From NCBI GenBank assembly GCA_903838675.1, contig CAILZI010000213.1, positions 62,001 through 126,000 of the forward strand: a stretch of DNA of 64,000 bases, read 5' to 3'. The notes under the pieces are model-generated. The model saw only the letters and a list, made by a program, of their open reading frames with translations. It was not told where the DNA came from and made no database searches. A program made the translations under genes and the position numbers. Origin of the DNA: an uncultured Verrucomicrobiota bacterium. Its GTDB lineage: Bacteria; Verrucomicrobiota; Verrucomicrobiia; Verrucomicrobiales; Verrucomicrobiaceae. The first letter of the stretch is position 1, and every line of letters starts with the position of its first letter. Shown piece by piece: positions 28,796 through 36,984 of this stretch.

Positions 28796-29773
28796 ATGCA
28801 TCCCACACTCCGCGCTCTTTCGCTGGCCACTTTCGCTCTCGCATCGCTGACCTCCCAGCGTTTGCATGCCGCTGATGCTGAAACCCAGATCCTCAAATGG
28901 AAGGACGGCAAAAAAGCTGCCTTCATGCTGGCCTTTGATGACAGCGCACCGAGCCAGCTCAAGAACGTGGTGCCGGAGCTGGAGAAGCGGAAGATCGTGG
29001 GGAACTTCTACCTCGTCACGGGCAACAAGCTGTATGCCGCGTTGAAACGGCGCTGGGAAGATGCGGCGAAGAGCCCGTATGTGGCCGTCTCCAACCACAC
29101 CTTCACGCACAAGGGCGTGAACAATGCGGCCGAGCTGGAGCCCGAACTGGCTCTGTGCAACGAGGTCTTGAACAAGCTGAAGCCCGAAGGCAGGCAGCCG
29201 CGCCTCTTCGGCTTCGGGCGCCCGGGTGGCGTGCCATGGAAAGTCACGCCGCAGGAACAAGCGGAGGCCCTGGCAAAACATCATCTCTGTGATCGTCCTC
29301 CCTTCTTTGGACCGCCGATTCACTACAAGTCCGCCGAGGCCACAGTCGCAGCCGTCGATGCCGCCATTGCCAAGGGCGAGATGGGCCACCTCGATTTCCA
29401 CGGCGTCGGCGAAGACTGGCTCGTCACGCCGGTGGAGTGGTTCACCGCCCTGCTCGACAAGCTGGAGGCAGTGCGGGATCAGGTATGGATCACCGATGTC
29501 GTTTCATGGCATCAGTATGTGACCGAGCGCACCAGCGCCGAGATCAAAAACGTAAAAGCTGCCGCCGATGCTATCAGCCTTGAGCTGACCTGCAAAGCCG
29601 ATCCCTTGCTCTACGATCTGCCGCTGACGCTTTCGACCGAGGTTCCTGCCGATTGGAAAAAGACCGTCGTGACGCAAGGCTCGAATTCCACCACAGTGAC
29701 CGTGAGCGATGGTGCAGTGCAATATGATGCCCTTCCCGGGGGTGGAATGATCACACTCAAGAAGACCGAGTAA
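28796..29773 (+). CDS. secreted polysaccharide deacetylase-like protein
   Basis: This 325-residue exported protein (signal peptide 1-25, ending LHAADA) has a NodB-homology domain. AFMLAFDDS supplies the conserved Asp pair and SNHTFTH the metal-binding His-x3-His. LFGFGRPGGVPWKVT would correspond to the catalytic Arg/Pro motif, and GHLDFHGVGEDW to the last His motif. The C-terminal 80 residues (about 245-325) form a separate beta-rich tail. It should remove N- or O-acetyl groups from a carbohydrate outside the cytoplasm. The next gene starts 61 bp on, same strand. Confidence 0.85.
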   Translation: MHPTLRALSLATFALASLTSQRLHAADAETQILKWKDGKKAAFMLAFDDSAPSQLKNVVPELEKRKIVGNFYLVTGNKLYAALKRRWEDAAKSPYVAVSNHTFTHKGVNNAAELEPELALCNEVLNKLKPEGRQPRLFGFGRPGGVPWKVTPQEQAEALAKHHLCDRPPFFGPPIHYKSAEATVAAVDAAIAKGEMGHLDFHGVGEDWLVTPVEWFTALLDKLEAVRDQVWITDVVSWHQYVTERTSAEIKNVKAAADAISLELTCKADPLLYDLPLTLSTEVPADWKKTVVTQGSNSTTVTVSDGAVQYDALPGGGMITLKKTE

Positions 29774-29834
29774 ACAGCGCGTACCTCAGCCAACTTTGGC
29801 GATTAACTCGCCCGTGCGGCTCCGTAGTGACGTC

Positions 29835-31178
29835 ATGAACAAGCTCCTGATTTTCTTGACGCTGCTGGCACTCCCAGCCTTCGGCGACTCATTGCGGCTC
29901 GCGACCTTTCGCGCCGATGTCACACCACCCGTCGGCGCCCCCCTGTGCGGTGGCTTGGTAAAACCAGTGGTGGGAGTGAGCGAGCCGCTGCTGGCGCTAG
30001 GCGCGGTGATCCTGAGCGATGCAAAGCCGGTGGTGCTGTGTGCGGTGGACTGGTGCGAGATCCGCGCGGGTGATCATGTGCACTGGCGGGAAGTGCTGGC
30101 CCAAGCGGCTGGGACGACACCGGAACGCGTCGCGGTGCAGAGCCTGCACCAGCACAATGCGCCGATCGGAGATGCGGCAGCACACCGGCTGCTTGCTGGG
30201 TTGCCATCGCCACCGAGCGTGATGGATCTCGACTGGGCCGAGCGCGCGCTGAAGGGCGTGGCGGCGAGCATCGAGGCGGCACTGAAAAACGCATCCCCTC
30301 TGACTCACGTAGCGCATGGCGAAGCGGCGGTGGAGAAGGTGGCGTCAAACCGCCGCATCATGGGTGATGATGGCAAGGTGGCGAAGATGCGACTGAGCTC
30401 CACGAAGGATGCGGCGCTGCGTGAGCTTCCGGAGGGCTTGGTCGATCCGCTGTTGAAAACCATCAGCTTTTGGAACGGTGAAAAGAAGCTCGCGGTGCTG
30501 CACTACTACGCCACGCACCCCATGAGCTACTATGGCGATGGCATCGTGACGTACGACTTCGTCGGCATCGCGCGCGAGCGCCGCACGCAGGATGATGGCG
30601 TGCCGCATCTGTATTTCACCGGTTGCGGCGGCAACATCGGTGCCGGCAAATACAATGACGCCAGCAAGGAGGCCCGCGTGCGCCTGGGTGAAAACATCCA
30701 TGCCGCGATGGTGGCGTCTGAGCAGCAGATGAAACGCGTGCCGCTGACGAAGCTCGAATGGCGTGCGCTTCCGGTGGTGCTGAAATCAAACCCCGAGTTT
30801 CCCGAAGAGCGGATGCTGAAGGTGTGTGAAAACGCGACTGCTGTGGCCTCGACACGCATCAGCGCCGCGTTTCGCGTCGGCTTCACCCGTCAGAGCGCCG
30901 CTGGCGTGCCTATCCAGTTCACCAGCCTGAAGCTTGGCGATGACGTCTGCCTCCTGCACCTGCCCGGTGAGACCTTCATCGAGTATCAGCTCTTCGCGCA
31001 GCAGCAGCGCCCCGGCGGATTCGTCGCCACGGCCAGCTATGGTGATGGCGGCCCGGGCTACATCCCTCTGGAAAAGTCCTTCGCTGAAGGCGGCTACGAG
31101 CCCACGCAGGCCTTTGCCGCACCGGAATCGGAAAAGGTGATGCGGGAGACGATTGTCGAGTTGCTCCGCTCAAAGTGA
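29835..31178 (+). CDS. secreted neutral/alkaline ceramidase-like protein
   Basis: This 447-residue exported protein (signal peptide 1-17) resembles the N-terminal domain of neutral/alkaline non-lysosomal ceramidase. Typical opening features are RLATFRADVTPPVGAPLCGG and VVLCAVDWCEI, followed by VQSLHQHNAPIGD (metal-binding His), LHYYATHPMSYYGDG and LYFTGCGGNIGAGKY. Such proteins are common in Planctomycetota and Verrucomicrobiota and rarely characterised. They may act on acylated sugars or lipids and not on ceramide. The ATG at 29835 was chosen over 29796 because it begins the signal peptide. Confidence 0.83.
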   Translation: MNKLLIFLTLLALPAFGDSLRLATFRADVTPPVGAPLCGGLVKPVVGVSEPLLALGAVILSDAKPVVLCAVDWCEIRAGDHVHWREVLAQAAGTTPERVAVQSLHQHNAPIGDAAAHRLLAGLPSPPSVMDLDWAERALKGVAASIEAALKNASPLTHVAHGEAAVEKVASNRRIMGDDGKVAKMRLSSTKDAALRELPEGLVDPLLKTISFWNGEKKLAVLHYYATHPMSYYGDGIVTYDFVGIARERRTQDDGVPHLYFTGCGGNIGAGKYNDASKEARVRLGENIHAAMVASEQQMKRVPLTKLEWRALPVVLKSNPEFPEERMLKVCENATAVASTRISAAFRVGFTRQSAAGVPIQFTSLKLGDDVCLLHLPGETFIEYQLFAQQQRPGGFVATASYGDGGPGYIPLEKSFAEGGYEPTQAFAAPESEKVMRETIVELLRSK

Positions 31179-31220
31179 TGTGTCCCGGCATTGGAGTTTA
31201 GCATCGAATGTTTGGTGGCA

Positions 31221-32783
31221 TCATTCATCCCATCCCTGCACGTTCTTGGTGAACCAATAGCCGTGGCTGAAGACCAGCCGGCCTTTGGTGCCTCCGCCTG
31301 CGAGGAAACCGCGGGTGTTGCGGATGGAGAAGCTCCATGTGCCGTCATCCTCGGGGCTGATTTTGATTTCGACCTTGGTCCCGTTTTTCCTTGTGGATCG
31401 CAGTTGGTAGGAGCTTCCAAAAGTCTCGCCTTTGTCTTGCTTGAATTCACCTTGAACGGCCTCTGAAAAAGGCACGGCGGTTGGCCAGTGCTTCTTCATC
31501 TGCGCCATGCTTGCTTTTTCGGGATCAGCATCGTTGAGGGAGATGAAGAGAGGCTCCTTTGAATCCTGCAAGCCATCGCCAATCAAATCACCAATCATCT
31601 CAACAGGAAACGATCCCGCTTTGACCCCAGACAGGGGGCTTTCAAGGGCGGCAAGCGCTGCTTCATTACCTTCGTCAAAGGCGCGTTGGGCTGCTTTGTG
31701 GAGAAGGGCACGGTTTGCCTGCAATGCGGGCGCTTTCTTGAGCAAAGCGGTCACAAAGCGTGGATTTTTTGACCATGCTGCTTTTTCCAGCAGGGTGTCA
31801 GGATAAGGCTCCTCGGGATTCAGAGCGATGGCTGGATCGACGCCGTCGTCAATCAGGGCGTTGATCAGCGTGATATTTCCATGCCAGCATGTCTCGGCTG
31901 CAAGTGGTGCCAGGTCGGCGTGGCGCAGTTCCGGCTTCGGCTGCTCGGGCACCGGGTTGCGCACGGGTGGTTGACGTTCTTCCAGCACCCACCAACCATG
32001 GCGTTGAATCAACCGTCCCGTGACTTTCTCGACCGGCATGGGGACCGAGTCAGTGACTGATCCCACAATTACCGGCCTGCCTTCGAGCTGGCAGACCACA
32101 TCCCACGCATTCCCCACAGGCAGTGGCTTCACAGTTGCCGCATACCGCACGCCAGTCTCATCGGAGATCCTGTTGGAAAACCAGATGCGGGTATCCCCTC
32201 GAGTCACCATGTGGGTCGGATCCCACCTGGCCATGGACAACGGAAACGTTTGATCACGTCTTTTGGCTATCTCCTTGGTAAAGTTATCCGGGGGATCGCC
32301 TCCATTGAGCGAGACAAAAACCTGCAGAGGTTCAGGGATATCGAACAAATCGCGCATGATCCTGATCGCGTCCCGAGGCATCTTTTCGCCTGCATCAGGA
32401 GGTTCTGTTGGGATTATCAGCATTTTGGCCAGGTCATCACGCTTGAGCGCAAGTGCGAGATCAATGGGGCGGACGTTTCCCTCTGTGGCTGCGTAGTTGC
32501 TTGTTCCCTGGTCCTGCAGCCACGTTAGCATGTCGCGCTTGTCCCAGGCTACGGCGAACATCAAAGCGGTGAGATTGGGATCGGGCTCCTCGTCGCGAAC
32601 ATCTGCAATGCTTTGATCGATTCCCAAACCCGCTTGCAGAAGCGCTGCATAGAGGGGCATATTGTTATCGGCGATGGCCCTTCGCGCCGCTCTTCTCAGA
32701 TGGATCGAATCGTCGGCGCTTGCCTTGATCGAGAACGTCAAAGTGATCAGCACAAGGACAGAAACGGTGATCGCGGCTCTCAT
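31221..32783 (-). CDS. secreted ankyrin-like repeat protein with internal duplication
   Basis: This 520-residue protein has a signal peptide (1-23) and two related halves. Each starts with ankyrin-like helices (AALLQAGLGIDQSI...LTALMFAVAWDKRDMLTWLQDQGT; then LINALIDDGVDPAIALNPEEPYPDTLLEKAAWSKNPRFVTALLKKAP). Each ends with a beta-rich module that opens with a similar phrase (LQVFVSLNGGDPP and PLFISLNDADPE) and contains a lysine-rich strand and a terminal GxLxxxHGYWF or GRLIQRHGWWV. The duplicated beta module has no family name I recognise. It is convergent with the ceramidase-like gene and isolated on its strand. Confidence 0.8.
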   Translation of the reverse strand: MRAAITVSVLVLITLTFSIKASADDSIHLRRAARRAIADNNMPLYAALLQAGLGIDQSIADVRDEEPDPNLTALMFAVAWDKRDMLTWLQDQGTSNYAATEGNVRPIDLALALKRDDLAKMLIIPTEPPDAGEKMPRDAIRIMRDLFDIPEPLQVFVSLNGGDPPDNFTKEIAKRRDQTFPLSMARWDPTHMVTRGDTRIWFSNRISDETGVRYAATVKPLPVGNAWDVVCQLEGRPVIVGSVTDSVPMPVEKVTGRLIQRHGWWVLEERQPPVRNPVPEQPKPELRHADLAPLAAETCWHGNITLINALIDDGVDPAIALNPEEPYPDTLLEKAAWSKNPRFVTALLKKAPALQANRALLHKAAQRAFDEGNEAALAALESPLSGVKAGSFPVEMIGDLIGDGLQDSKEPLFISLNDADPEKASMAQMKKHWPTAVPFSEAVQGEFKQDKGETFGSSYQLRSTRKNGTKVEIKISPEDDGTWSFSIRNTRGFLAGGGTKGRLVFSHGYWFTKNVQGWDE

Positions 32784-32920
32784 AAAGTGATGATGAACAA
32801 AGTGCCCGGCAGAGTCAATATGCAGGTTTCTTCCATTTTAATGCGGCGTACTGCAGGAGCTGCCAGACTTCGAGATTGAAGAGTTGCTTCACATAGAATG
32901 ATCCGATAAAAGATCACGAC

Positions 32921-33379
32921 ATGATCCTCGATACTCTCGAAAACTCCGCCCGTTACGAATCTCTCAATTCGCGTTTTGCCAAGGCTTTTGCCTATCTTCG
33001 CACCGTGGACGGCACACAGCCGCTGGGCCGTTTCGATCTCGATGGAGACCACTGCTTTGCGCTGGTGCAAACCTATGAGACGAAGCTGATCGAGAAGGCC
33101 AAGTTCGAAGCGCATCGCAAGTACATCGACGTGCAGTTCATTTACAGCGGCCGTGAAACCATTCTCTGGGCCCCCTTGGCGGCCATGCAGGAGGAGATGA
33201 TGGCCTACAACGAGGAGAAAGAGGCCGCGCTGTGGAAGCTCATTCCCGACGTGACCCCGCTGCACATGAGCGGCGGCCACTACGCCATCCTCTACCCGCA
33301 GGACGCGCATGCCCCCTGCATCGAGTGGGACAAGCCGGAGCAGGTGTTCAAGGTCGTCATCAAAGTCGCGGTCGAGTGA
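32921..33379 (+). CDS. YhcH/YjgK/YiaL (DUF386) family protein
   Basis: This 152-residue cupin-like protein carries the DUF386 hallmarks: DGDHCFALVQTYETK, EAHRKYIDVQFIYSGRE, PGHYAILYPQDAHAPCIE-type sequence (here SGGHYAILYPQDAHAPCIEW) and a C-terminal VFKVVIKV. The family is often found with sugar acid or sialic acid catabolism genes and contains a metal-binding His/Glu set. No such operon is adjacent here; the next gene is convergent, 4 bp away. The function in this setting is unclear. Confidence 0.9.
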   Translation: MILDTLENSARYESLNSRFAKAFAYLRTVDGTQPLGRFDLDGDHCFALVQTYETKLIEKAKFEAHRKYIDVQFIYSGRETILWAPLAAMQEEMMAYNEEKEAALWKLIPDVTPLHMSGGHYAILYPQDAHAPCIEWDKPEQVFKVVIKVAVE

Positions 33380-33383
33380 GGCA

Positions 33384-34652
33384 TCAGCCCCACAGGCCCT
33401 GTAATGCCTCGCCTTTCTTCACCCCGAGAGGAAACTTTTTGCTGAACGGGTGATCCTCGATTCCGGCAAACTGGCGGAGGGAGTGATGGATATGCTCAGG
33501 TCGGACACGGATGCCCTGGTCTTTGTCGGTGATGAGCGTTTGAGGGTTCAGCGGCACATGCAGCTGCCCGTCGTCCGTGGCACCAAGGACACGGTTTCCG
33601 CGAATGCCGGAGCCGATGAACATGATGGAGCCGACGGACCAGTGGTCCTTGCCGTTGCCTTTGTTGTAGGTGGGAGTCCGGCCCATTTCGCTTTGAACGA
33701 TGATCACCAGTTTGTCGCGGATCTTAAGGTCCTCGGCGCGGCGGAGGAAATAGGCGATGCCGGCGAGAAATTCCGGAATGAGCTTCATCTGGTCGGTGTC
33801 GTTGTTCGCATGGCTGTCAAACTGGCCGATGCTCAGATTCGCGGAGACGCAAACGCCCGCCTTGAAGGAAGCGAGCGTGATCTCGGCCTGCTGTGAGAGG
33901 CGTTCTTTTGGGATGTTCTTCGGTATGTGCGGCGTCACGCGCTGCAGGGCCTTCGAGTTGATCTGCGCGGCGTACAGCATGTTCTGGGCGCGCTCCACAC
34001 GGGGCAAACGTGCCTCGGCGGCGCGGCCTGCATGCTGTTCGTCCAGTGCCTTGTTGATGCGCTCCAGCACAACGTCTTCATGGTACGGCGCGCGCGCGTT
34101 GCCATCGACGAAGTCAGCGTTGGCAATGCGCTGCAGCGACTGCGGATAAGGCACGCGCGACATGGCCACGAGGTTGCCCGTGTTCGAGTAGTTGCCAAAT
34201 GTGAGGTAGGAGATCGGGCATGCGGGGCCTTTGCACGCAGCCACCAGAGCGGCAAAGGTGGGATAAGCGAGACTGTCGAGTTTGCCCGTGGCCATGTACC
34301 GCGCACCAGGGGCGTGATTGTTCACTGAGTAATCGAGGCCGTTGAGGGTGAGCAGTTCGCTGCCAAACTCCTTGTAAAAGTCCTCGTTGCTCATGCCTGC
34401 GGCGATGTGCTTCGCGTTGGGCGCAAACTTGTGCGCCCCCTGCGTGAGAATGTCACCCTCATGGTAAAGGCGGTTGATCTCATGGATGCCCTTGGGGTCC
34501 ATCAGGTAGCTGGTGTCCCAGCCGCCGGAGGCGTTGAACACCACGTAATACGGTCCTTCATACGCTTCGCCTTCTTTTGTGGCGGCGCGTGCGCCAGGGC
34601 ATGCCAGTCCCAGTCCGGCCAGCGTGCAGCATTTCAAAAAATCACGTCTCAT
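33384..34652 (-). CDS. DUF1501 secreted protein
   Basis: This 422-residue DUF1501 protein begins RRDFLKCCTLAGLGLACPGARA, a twin-arginine-like signal with extra cysteines. Landmarks are NASGGWDTSYLMDPKG (Asp in the metal region), GARYMATGKLDSLAYPTFAALVAA, SIGQFDSHANNDTDQMKLIPEFLAGIAYFLRRAEDLKIRDKLVIIVQSEMGRTPTYNKGNGKDHWSVGSIM. It lies 6 bp downstream of the cytochrome gene at 34659-36899 and is clearly co-transcribed with it. It is more diverged from the other DUF1501 proteins here (23560, 39594) than they are from each other, judging by eye. Confidence 0.9.
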   Translation of the reverse strand: MRRDFLKCCTLAGLGLACPGARAATKEGEAYEGPYYVVFNASGGWDTSYLMDPKGIHEINRLYHEGDILTQGAHKFAPNAKHIAAGMSNEDFYKEFGSELLTLNGLDYSVNNHAPGARYMATGKLDSLAYPTFAALVAACKGPACPISYLTFGNYSNTGNLVAMSRVPYPQSLQRIANADFVDGNARAPYHEDVVLERINKALDEQHAGRAAEARLPRVERAQNMLYAAQINSKALQRVTPHIPKNIPKERLSQQAEITLASFKAGVCVSANLSIGQFDSHANNDTDQMKLIPEFLAGIAYFLRRAEDLKIRDKLVIIVQSEMGRTPTYNKGNGKDHWSVGSIMFIGSGIRGNRVLGATDDGQLHVPLNPQTLITDKDQGIRVRPEHIHHSLRQFAGIEDHPFSKKFPLGVKKGEALQGLWG

Positions 34653-34658
34653 GAGGGT

Positions 34659-36899
34659 CTATTCGTAGAGGAAGTCGTATTGGCGAAGCAGGTAGGTCAC
34701 CACAGCACGCCAGGCCCGCACGGTGTACTGTGGGTCTGAAACGGGCTGTTCCAGTCCCTGGCGGCAATAATAGTTCTCCTCCGTGTCATGGCGCCGTGCC
34801 GCGGCTTCCTTCACAATGTCGGCGAAGAGTTGAAAGCTGCGCTCCACCTCGGCGGACTCCACCCGGCCCAGCAGGCGCTCATGCAGGTGGGAGATGGTGC
34901 GGCGGATCTGTGCATCATGCTCGGCGGTTCCAGGCGTGACATCGGGCTCGATGTGCTGAAAGAGCAGCCGCTTCTCCGCAGGCCGGCTGAAATCGAGCGC
35001 GGTTTCTTTGCATGCCACGTCATTGGCCAGGATGCGTTGCAGCGACCCCATCGCTCCGCTGGGGTCCGTGGCACGTTCGGTGACTTCCTTCGAATCAATG
35101 CCGCCGTAAAGCATCGCCAGCTGATCATTGAGCCTGCCCCAGCGGCGGCCAAACACGGCGGCCACTTTGCGCTCTACCTGTTCGGGTGCAAGCATGCGCA
35201 CGATGCCGATGTCATCGAGCTCTGCCTGACGTTCGGGATTCAGAGCGGCGGTGGTGAGCCCGTCCGCGCGGTAAAAGTCCGTGGCCACCCAGTCCTTGAA
35301 CACCTGCTTCAAGTTGAAGCCCTTCTGGGCAAAGCGCGTGGCGATGGACTCAATCACCGCCCGCTGTTCCTGATGCGCCCGATATTTCGCGGCGAAGCTT
35401 GGATCATCGAGATCTTTGGGCTGCAGCAGCACCTTGCGCCCGGTGAGGATGTAATAAACGTGCTCCACCATCGTGACGGCGAAGCGCGGGTCCTTCGCCG
35501 TGTGCTCGCCGAGCCACTGCAGGGCGCGCCAGCGCTCCTCCCCGGGGAGGCCGACGCCTTCGCAGCCGGCGCCAAACATGTCGGTGAACCAGCCTTCCTT
35601 GCGCTTTCCGTACACGCCTTCAAACCGCCAGTAGTCCTGAAACAGCCCGGCGATGGGATCGAGCGTCTTGTGGCAGACCACACACTCGGCAGCCTCCATG
35701 GTCGGCACTTTGTATTTCGCGGTTGTTGCCGCGGCGTCGGACACCCGCGCGGCCAGTTCCAGCACATCCACTCCCAGGAAATGCTGGAAATACATGCGAG
35801 CACGCAGGCGGTTACGGTTCGTCTCCGTCGTGGGATATCGGCGCAGGTACTGAAACGTGCTGAGAATGCCCGCATGCGGATAAAATCCCGTCTCGCTGTC
35901 CTGGTTGTCCGCCTTGTTGCGTCCCACCAGGGCTTTGAGCTTCACGGGGATGTATTCAAAAGGGTCATCGGGGTTTTTGAAACTCGCTTTGATCTCCTCA
36001 AAATTGCCGTAGCCACGCGCCGTGTAGGGCGTGACCATGATGTAGTCGGCGGTGACGATTTCCGTGAACGGGCGGTCATTGCGCACGATGTGCTCGATCA
36101 GCTTCATCGGTTCGCCCAGCAGCGCCTCGCGATATTGACGTGCGAGTTTGTAGCCCGCCTGCTGCCGCTCCTTCTCGTCCTGGATGTGGCTCAGGTCGTA
36201 GGACTGGAACCAGTTCCGGGTCTTGCTGAAATTATCGTAGGACAGAATGCTGCTGTCCCCGCCATCGGCGCCCAGGGTGAGGAAGATGCCGTTGAAGCCT
36301 TCGCGCAGCCGGTCGTAAAAGGCGTCCTCCTTCATTAAGGAATCAAGCATCTGGTCAAACGCACCCGGCTGGCCGAGCCGTTTCAATTCCGCCTCCGTGG
36401 GCAGCCGCCCTGCAAGTGACAAGGTCACCCGCCGCAGCAGGCGCGCATCATCCAGCATCAAGACGCCGGCGAAAAACGGTGGTGCGTCTTTCCCTTGAGT
36501 GTTGGGCTGCGGTTGATCCACCTGCCTCACAAATTTTTCGAGAATCCGATGCCCGGCCGATCCTGGCTGCAGCACTTCCTCGCCTTCATGATCGAGTTTG
36601 CCGGTGGCCTTCAGCAGCAGCCGCGACTCGCCATCCTTCAGCGACTTCGCCATGCGGGTGAACGCGGCCTGGTTGTGCATCAGCGAGGCATGCCGTGCGG
36701 GCGTTTGATCACGCGCCGGATCTTGCAGTACAAACTTGCTCTCCTCCGCATCACCTCCGGCTTTGTGGCACTTGAAGCACGACTGGGCTCCCACTTTGGG
36801 CCAGACCTCTTCGGAAAAAAACGATCCCGCCTGCACGGAAGAGATCAGGCTCAGGATGAGCAGGCACAGCACTGGAGAACGGCTGGTGGATCGTTTCAT
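34659..36899 (-). CDS. secreted DUF1549-like cytochrome protein
   Basis: This 746-residue exported protein has a signal peptide, CxxCH (SCFKCHKAGG), a DUF1549-like segment (RLLRRVTLSLAGRLPTEAELKRLG) and a second CxxCH (CVVCHKTLDPIAGLFQDYW) more like DUF1588. The C-terminal region (FKDWVATDFYRADG onwards, PEQVERKVAAVFGRRWG) replaces the usual DUF1553. It therefore mixes traits of the two common cytochrome classes. I chose the ATG at 36899 at the signal peptide; the frame extends to 36962. It is divergent from the PSD-type gene at 36985 and forms an operon with the DUF1501 gene after it. Confidence 0.85.
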   Translation of the reverse strand: MKRSTSRSPVLCLLILSLISSVQAGSFFSEEVWPKVGAQSCFKCHKAGGDAEESKFVLQDPARDQTPARHASLMHNQAAFTRMAKSLKDGESRLLLKATGKLDHEGEEVLQPGSAGHRILEKFVRQVDQPQPNTQGKDAPPFFAGVLMLDDARLLRRVTLSLAGRLPTEAELKRLGQPGAFDQMLDSLMKEDAFYDRLREGFNGIFLTLGADGGDSSILSYDNFSKTRNWFQSYDLSHIQDEKERQQAGYKLARQYREALLGEPMKLIEHIVRNDRPFTEIVTADYIMVTPYTARGYGNFEEIKASFKNPDDPFEYIPVKLKALVGRNKADNQDSETGFYPHAGILSTFQYLRRYPTTETNRNRLRARMYFQHFLGVDVLELAARVSDAAATTAKYKVPTMEAAECVVCHKTLDPIAGLFQDYWRFEGVYGKRKEGWFTDMFGAGCEGVGLPGEERWRALQWLGEHTAKDPRFAVTMVEHVYYILTGRKVLLQPKDLDDPSFAAKYRAHQEQRAVIESIATRFAQKGFNLKQVFKDWVATDFYRADGLTTAALNPERQAELDDIGIVRMLAPEQVERKVAAVFGRRWGRLNDQLAMLYGGIDSKEVTERATDPSGAMGSLQRILANDVACKETALDFSRPAEKRLLFQHIEPDVTPGTAEHDAQIRRTISHLHERLLGRVESAEVERSFQLFADIVKEAAARRHDTEENYYCRQGLEQPVSDPQYTVRAWRAVVTYLLRQYDFLYE

Positions 36900-36984
36900 C
36901 GTGGCAGGTTTCAAACGCACAGGGAACGGCCTTCTTTCCTCGGTAATACTGCCTCTCTTCATCGCGTAGGTTTGTCACCCCCTG

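Noticed and set aside
34788..36338. A 516-codon plus-strand open frame.
   Set aside because: It is antisense to the cytochrome gene at 34659-36899, which has heme motifs and a signal peptide.
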